Under the pieces are notes generated by a model, which saw nothing but the letters and a program-made list of their open reading frames with translations, did no database searches and was not told where the DNA came from. Made by a program: the position numbers and the translations under genes. Positions 4,048 to 7,931 of a DNA stretch of 7,931 bases are shown one piece after another. Position 1 is the stretch's first letter. Each line of letters opens with the position of its first letter. The stretch lies in contig JANQSK010000039.1 of assembly GCA_028284105.1 (NCBI GenBank), forward strand, positions 1 to 7,931, in the 5' to 3' direction. The stretch is from Anaerolineae bacterium (lineage in GTDB: Bacteria > Chloroflexota > Anaerolineae > Promineifilales > Promineifilaceae).

Positions 4048-6674
4048 TTTTCTTCAAGGATGATCACGACAAAATAGTGTTCATCTTCAATAATTCTCGA
4101 TCCCAGATACCAACTATTCCATAATGCTTCCCCAGAAACGGCCGTTCCTGAAAACTCAATAACATCATCCTTGAAGACCGGTAGTAATTCTTGAATGGCG
4201 TGGGCAACATTTGGACTTATCGGTTCTTGCTCTGGAATTGGGTTTGTTGGATTATCAATCCACTCTCCACTGTTTGATTGCGTATGTGAAACAAGCTGAA
4301 TCGTTGGTAAACGGCCGTTTGACATCAATGCAATCCAAGCCCGTCCTAGCGTCATTGGAGTGACGGTTAGGGAATCTTGTCCAATTGATGCTAATTCTGG
4401 AGAATCAATTGTCAAATTGACAGCTGTTTCAATGTTTAGTGGAATTGAGAAGGGTTGGGTCAAACCAAAGTCAGCATACATTTGACTGATACCAGCTTCA
4501 CCAACTTGATTGCCAAGTTGACTCATTGGATAGGGACATCTGTTTTTGAGAACATCTTCCCAAGTTTTAACTTCTAAATTTGAATCGAGGCAGGCCACAC
4601 TCTGGCTATCCAGCTCAATAGGGATCGAGGCATCATTGATTGAATTATTCAACAGTAAATTCCCTCTATAAACGGCCGTTGCCATCATGAACGGTTGCAA
4701 AATCATGCCTGGTTGATAGAGACCCTGCGTTGTGCGATTAAGAAGTGGTGCATTTTGGTCTTCAATCAATAGATCGAATTGTTCATCCAAGATGTTCGGA
4801 TCATGATTTGGGGCACTGACCATGCTTAATATATCAGCACTATTATTTGACTCATCATAGGCAAGCAAAATCAGGCCCCCTTTTTGATTTTGCATCAAAG
4901 CATGAGCAGCAAGCTGTAAGTTAGAATCAAGCGTCAAGCGGATGTTTTGGCCAACTGCTGGTCGATGCAAAATCGTTTCATTCCAATATCGTTCCATATC
5001 GGTAGTTGCTGGCCGTCTGAGTAAAGAGTCAAATCCCTCTTCAATCCCTGCAGTTCCATGCCTAAAGCTATAATACCCAACCGCTGGGCCAATGTTAGCA
5101 AGCGGATATTCCCTTGTGAGATTGTTCCCTTCGCCTTCTGTTTTTGCGAGTATGACGCCATGACGATCAATAATGGATCCCCGTTGAATACGCAAGGCTG
5201 ATTCAACTTGACGCGGATTATCGTCTCGAATAAGAATGTTTCCAGCTTGAACTATTGACCAATAAAGTAGGCTAGTAGCAATTAGCCCAAAGATAATGAT
5301 GAAAATAAAATGAAGCTGTTGAATGTGGCGCTGTGTTGCATTGATTGGAACGGCCGTTTTTGTTTCTAATTCAGGGTGACCTGATAAATAAAGTAATAAG
5401 CCAATCATCACATGACTGACGAGCATAGAGCTGCCCCCATAGCTTACAAAAGGGAGTGTGACTCCTGTCAATGGGAGTAGTTTTGTGACACCTCCCATTA
5501 TAAGAATTGCTTGAGCACTGAGAAGGGTTGTGATCCCGGTTGCTAGATAGCGATGAAACGGCCGTTTGGCCCGCAATGCAATCAATAATCCCCGATGCAT
5601 AAGGAGAATAAAGCAAAAGAGGATACTTAAACTACCAATTAATCCCCACTCTTCTCCGATCGCTGCAAACACAAAATCAGAATGAACGACAGGAATATAA
5701 TCGGGAAAGCCTTGACCGATACCTTGACCAAAAATTCCGCCGGATGCAAAAGCATAAAGTGATTGAACGATCTGGAAGGCACGTCCATCCGCATCTGGCC
5801 ACGGATTCGCCCAAGCATCTACTCGCAATGCGACAACATCGAACCAATAATATGCCAGTATGCCAGCAATAATAAGAAGCCCAAATCCCGTCAATAAGTA
5901 AATCCGATTACCAGTTGCAACATAGAAAAGGGACAAAAATAATAAGAAAAATAAGGTGGCCGCCCCCAAATCTCTTTGCCAAACAAGCAAGAGTAAGCAG
6001 AATCCACCCATTACCCCAATCGGAGCCAGCAAGGTAACAATATTGTTCCTACGTTGGAGTAGGAGTTGTTCGTCAAAAAAGCTAGCTAAAAATATAACGA
6101 GTAATAGTTTAAGAAGCTCTGACGGTTGAAAAAAGACAGGAATTGAAAATGGGAGTTGGAGCCAATAGTTCGCTGTGGCTGCCCCAGAAGGATTGACACC
6201 GAATATAAACGTTGTGCCTAAGAGAAAGAGACCTAGAAGTAATAAAGTGTATCGATATCGTCGCAACCAACTGAGATTTTTGGGTAAAAGGGTTGTAATG
6301 ATGATGACGGCCGTTCCAATAGAGACCCAGGTGATTTGTCGACTCAGAAAATTACTGGCCAGCCTATCAATCATTAACAAGCTCCATCCCGAGAGCAACA
6401 TTAAAATAGCTAAAATGATAGGATCATATTGGGATTTATATTGATGAAGGAAAAAGATAACCAGACCGTAAGCAATTAACCAAACGGTTGGGCCAATGAG
6501 ATGCGGAAATGCGATTTTCCCTTCATTGATTAATGACAAACTAATGGCATTTGAAAAGACAAATAGGGCAACAATCAGGCCTAAAATGATAGATAGCCAG
6601 CCTGACCTAGCTAAGGGAAATTTGAAATTTAAAATTAGATTGTTAGTGAACGGTCTTTGAAGTTGATTCCGCAA
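3984..6674 (-). CDS. RodA/FtsW (SEDS) glycosyltransferase fused to a degenerate PBP transpeptidase domain
   Basis: An 896-residue membrane protein joining two partners of cell-wall synthesis. Residues about 25-432 are a SEDS polymerase, the family that polymerises lipid II into glycan strands: many membrane segments, WQRDLGAAT (232-240), QSLYAFASGGIFGQGIG (304-320), HSDFVFAAIGEEWG (331-344, with D333 at the essential SEDS aspartate) and PFVSYGGSSML (408-418). A further membrane segment (about 453-475) leads into a class B PBP region beginning with RGSIIDRHGVILA (498-510). The transpeptidase fold is recognisable (LNRTTQGLYQPG, TVTPMTLGRAWIALMSNG, WYLG), but the catalytic motifs are not intact: S-x-x-K reads M657-I-L-Q660, K-T-G reads F841-S-G and no clear S-x-N is seen. 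The start is TTG with AGGTGA just upstream and an in-frame TGA two codons before it. It is last in an operon after mtnP, 13 bp away. I infer an active polymerase with a pseudo-transpeptidase partner. RodA-like (elongation) versus FtsW-like (division) cannot be decided. Confidence 0.93.
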   Translation of the reverse strand: MRNQLQRPFTNNLILNFKFPLARSGWLSIILGLIVALFVFSNAISLSLINEGKIAFPHLIGPTVWLIAYGLVIFFLHQYKSQYDPIILAILMLLSGWSLLMIDRLASNFLSRQITWVSIGTAVIIITTLLPKNLSWLRRYRYTLLLLGLFLLGTTFIFGVNPSGAATANYWLQLPFSIPVFFQPSELLKLLLVIFLASFFDEQLLLQRRNNIVTLLAPIGVMGGFCLLLLVWQRDLGAATLFFLLFLSLFYVATGNRIYLLTGFGLLIIAGILAYYWFDVVALRVDAWANPWPDADGRAFQIVQSLYAFASGGIFGQGIGQGFPDYIPVVHSDFVFAAIGEEWGLIGSLSILFCFILLMHRGLLIALRAKRPFHRYLATGITTLLSAQAILIMGGVTKLLPLTGVTLPFVSYGGSSMLVSHVMIGLLLYLSGHPELETKTAVPINATQRHIQQLHFIFIIIFGLIATSLLYWSIVQAGNILIRDDNPRQVESALRIQRGSIIDRHGVILAKTEGEGNNLTREYPLANIGPAVGYYSFRHGTAGIEEGFDSLLRRPATTDMERYWNETILHRPAVGQNIRLTLDSNLQLAAHALMQNQKGGLILLAYDESNNSADILSMVSAPNHDPNILDEQFDLLIEDQNAPLLNRTTQGLYQPGMILQPFMMATAVYRGNLLLNNSINDASIPIELDSQSVACLDSNLEVKTWEDVLKNRCPYPMSQLGNQVGEAGISQMYADFGLTQPFSIPLNIETAVNLTIDSPELASIGQDSLTVTPMTLGRAWIALMSNGRLPTIQLVSHTQSNSGEWIDNPTNPIPEQEPISPNVAHAIQELLPVFKDDVIEFSGTAVSGEALWNSWYLGSRIIEDEHYFVVIILEENKKADPAEKIGRDLLEFITNQ
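4137..4146. repeat. Iterated palindrome AACGGCCGTT, copy 4
   Basis: Full decamer in the SEDS-PBP gene. It codes T-A-V of S-G-T-A-V, directly at the degenerate K-T-G position. Confidence 0.85.
4310..4319. repeat. Iterated palindrome AACGGCCGTT, copy 5
   Basis: Full decamer in the SEDS-PBP gene, the only copy read in the phase N-G-R. Confidence 0.85.
4671..4680. repeat. Iterated palindrome AACGGCCGTT, copy 6
   Basis: Full decamer in the SEDS-PBP gene. It codes T-A-V a few residues after the degenerate S-x-x-K site. Confidence 0.85.
5349..5358. repeat. Iterated palindrome AACGGCCGTT, copy 7
   Basis: Full decamer coding T-A-V in the loop between the SEDS domain and the extra membrane segment. 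Confidence 0.85.
5557..5566. repeat. Iterated palindrome AACGGCCGTT, copy 8
   Basis: Full decamer in a SEDS-domain loop, read as K-R-P, the same phase as the htpG copy. Confidence 0.85.
6307..6314. repeat. Iterated palindrome ACGGCCGT, copy 9
   Basis: Context GACGGCCGTT. It codes T-A-V inside an early membrane segment of the SEDS domain. Confidence 0.85.
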
Positions 6675-6677
6675 AGA

Positions 6678-6683
6678 TCACCT
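6678..6683 (-). promoter_or_regulatory. Ribosome binding site fixing the TTG start of the SEDS-PBP gene
   Basis: The minus strand reads AGGTGA, then TCT, then TTG at 6674-6672. The TGA inside this site is in frame with the gene, so no start further upstream is possible. The next in-frame ATG is at residue 92, inside the membrane domain. The TTG is therefore well supported. The site lies in the 13-bp gap after the mtnP stop. Confidence 0.7.
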
Positions 6684-6687
6684 AGAG

Positions 6688-7557
6688 TTAAGCATAATAC
6701 TTGCCAACGATTGGCTGTAAATCTTCCAAAAGCTGGCTAGGGATTTTTGATGGATCGGTAATTAGGGCATCCTTTAATGCATGATGTGCTGGCATTTCAG
6801 TTGCCCAATTCTCATATGATTTGACCATCAACCGGATGGCTTCTTGAGCTATCGTCGTATTTTGTAATAATATTTTGATAACCATCTCCACCGTAACTGG
6901 CTCTTCAGATTCATGCCACACATCATAATCCGTGACGTGCGCCATACAGGCATAAGCCATCTCAGCTTCACGGGCTAAAAATGCTTCAGGGCTTGTGGTC
7001 ATGCCAATTATTTCCATTCCCCATTGCCGGAAAAGATGAGATTCTCCTTTCGTGCTAAAACGAGGCCCTTCGATGGTTATAAAGTTGGCATTTTGATGAA
7101 CTGTGCCCCCTGCATCTTGAACGTATTGGGCAACGGCATTGCTTAACTCAGATGAAAAAGGCTCAGCTACCCCAACATGGGCAACTAACCCTTTTTTAAA
7201 GAAACTATTGACTCGTTTGCCCTTCGTAAAATCAATTAGTTGGTCAGGAACAACGATATGCCCCGGTGCGAATCCTTCTTTAAGGGAGCCGCAGGCATTC
7301 ACAGAAATAAGATATTTCACACCAAGGGTTTTCATTGCATAAATATTGGCGCGGTAAGGCACCTCCCCAGGCGTCAGGAAGTGCCCGCGACCGTGTCGAG
7401 GTAAGAACGCTACTTTGTGGTCATATAAGGTTCCAATCGTGATGGTATCAGACGGTTTGCCAAATGGTGTGTCGATCTCTACTTCTTCAACATTCATCAA
7501 ACCTGCCATTTGGTATAAACCACTTCCACCAATGACACCAATATTTACGTTTTCCAT
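6688..7557 (-). CDS. mtnP: S-methyl-5'-thioadenosine phosphorylase
   Basis: Cytosolic enzyme of purine and methionine salvage. It splits 5'-methylthioadenosine, a by-product of polyamine synthesis, with phosphate into adenine and 5-methylthioribose-1-phosphate. At 289 residues it has the usual length. Motifs in order are GVIGGSGLY (7-15), phosphate-site RHGRGH (54-59), NACGSL (87-92), TIEGPRFST (161-169), IGMTTSPEAFLAREAEMAYA (184-203) and TDYDVW (209-214). The two aspartates of TDYD (D210, D212) mark adenine-specific MTA phosphorylases; guanine/hypoxanthine nucleoside phosphorylases carry Asn here. The ATG lies two bases after the stop of the upstream coiled-coil gene, so translation is probably coupled; AAAGG sits ten bases upstream. 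The gene looks intact. No other methionine-salvage gene is in the window, and its link to the cell-wall gene downstream is probably only shared transcription. Confidence 0.96.
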   Translation of the reverse strand: MENVNIGVIGGSGLYQMAGLMNVEEVEIDTPFGKPSDTITIGTLYDHKVAFLPRHGRGHFLTPGEVPYRANIYAMKTLGVKYLISVNACGSLKEGFAPGHIVVPDQLIDFTKGKRVNSFFKKGLVAHVGVAEPFSSELSNAVAQYVQDAGGTVHQNANFITIEGPRFSTKGESHLFRQWGMEIIGMTTSPEAFLAREAEMAYACMAHVTDYDVWHESEEPVTVEMVIKILLQNTTIAQEAIRLMVKSYENWATEMPAHHALKDALITDPSKIPSQLLEDLQPIVGKYYA

Positions 7558-7559
7558 TC

Positions 7560-7931
7560 CTAATTAACCTTTGCTTGTAATTTTTTAATATGAACGGCCG
7601 TTTTGTTTTGGAACTGTTTGAATTCAGCTTGTTGCTTTTTGATGATGGCCGCTGCTTTTTTAAGTTGAAGTTCTCGTTCAACTAAACGGTCTTGAATCTC
7701 AGCTAAATGTTGCCCTTGTTTTTCAATAGCGTCTAAATGGTAATGTAAGTCAGCATTGCTTGCCTCAAGCTGATTTTTGAGGCGAGCAATAGTTTCTTCA
7801 GTATCTTCAAGCTGGGCTTTGAGCGAAGAAATCTCATCAGATTGGGTGCTTACTAAGTTATCCAGCTGCTTACTTTCTTCATCCAGGGATCCATTTGAAC
7901 CACCTAGTTCTGTCCGAAGTTGATTGATTTG
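7560..7931 (-). CDS. C-terminal end of a coiled-coil protein of unknown function
   Basis: An open frame enters from the right edge and ends at TAG 7562-7560, giving 123 visible residues; the N-terminus lies outside the window. The sequence is almost entirely charged and helical with coiled-coil character, for example ISSLKAQLEDTEETIARL, KNQLEAS, LAEIQDRLVERELQLKKA and ending HIKKLQAKVN. No catalytic motif is visible. A Gly/Ser-rich break (GGSNGS) occurs at visible residues 10-15. Codon use is like that of the neighbours, and the stop lies two bases from the mtnP start, which supports a real gene in the same operon. It could be the tail of a scaffold, septation or SMC-like protein. I do not assign a function. 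Confidence 0.8.
   Translation of the reverse strand, partial: QINQLRTELGGSNGSLDEESKQLDNLVSTQSDEISSLKAQLEDTEETIARLKNQLEASNADLHYHLDAIEKQGQHLAEIQDRLVERELQLKKAAAIIKKQQAEFKQFQNKTAVHIKKLQAKVN
7593..7602. repeat. Iterated palindrome AACGGCCGTT, copy 10
   Basis: Full decamer near the end of the coiled-coil gene, coding T-A-V in a segment otherwise made of charged helix. Confidence 0.85.

Noticed and set aside
3166..6089. 14-bp match AAAAAGCTAGCTAA in htpG (3166-3179) and in the SEDS-PBP gene (6076-6089)
   Set aside because: Only two copies, A+T rich with a simple palindromic core. Chance is not excluded and the reading frames are unrelated.

Overview
The window comes from a bacterial chromosome of roughly 40% G+C by eye. 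It carries ordinary housekeeping genes and shows no phage, insertion sequence, CRISPR or RNA gene. A Chloroflexota-type source is my best guess, from two features: a lipoprotein with a classic lipobox followed by a long glutamate-rich spacer, and an RodA/FtsW protein fused to a penicillin-binding-protein domain. No taxonomic marker in the window proves this.

Layout from left to right. Positions 1-776 (minus) hold the start of a XerD-like tyrosine recombinase whose C-terminus, with the catalytic Tyr, lies outside the window. Positions 777-1224 are non-coding: the recombinase leader, a cluster of small inverted repeats, a 9-bp direct repeat and the terminator of the next gene. Positions 1225-1896 (minus) encode an acidic lipoprotein. 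It is divergent, across a 198-bp gap, from a full-length htpG chaperone gene (2095-3978, plus). htpG converges on the long SEDS-PBP fusion gene (3984-6674, minus) with only 5 bp between their stops, and the likely htpG terminator lies inside the last codons of the fusion gene. Upstream of the fusion on the minus strand come mtnP (6688-7557) and the 3' end of a coiled-coil protein gene (7560-7931). These three are spaced by 2 and 13 bp and look like one operon.

Two things stand out. First, the palindrome ACGGCCGT occurs ten times, seven of them as the full decamer AACGGCCGTT. By a simple composition estimate about 0.05 copies of the octamer are expected. The copies lie in six different genes, on both coding strands and in all three reading phases, so this looks like a genome-wide iterated palindrome in the manner of cyanobacterial HIP1. 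Second, the fusion protein keeps the SEDS glycosyltransferase signature, including the HSDF aspartate. Its PBP half has lost the transpeptidase catalytic residues: the S-x-x-K position reads M-I-L-Q and the K-T-G position reads F-S-G. It looks like a peptidoglycan polymerase carrying its own catalytically dead PBP partner as a built-in domain.
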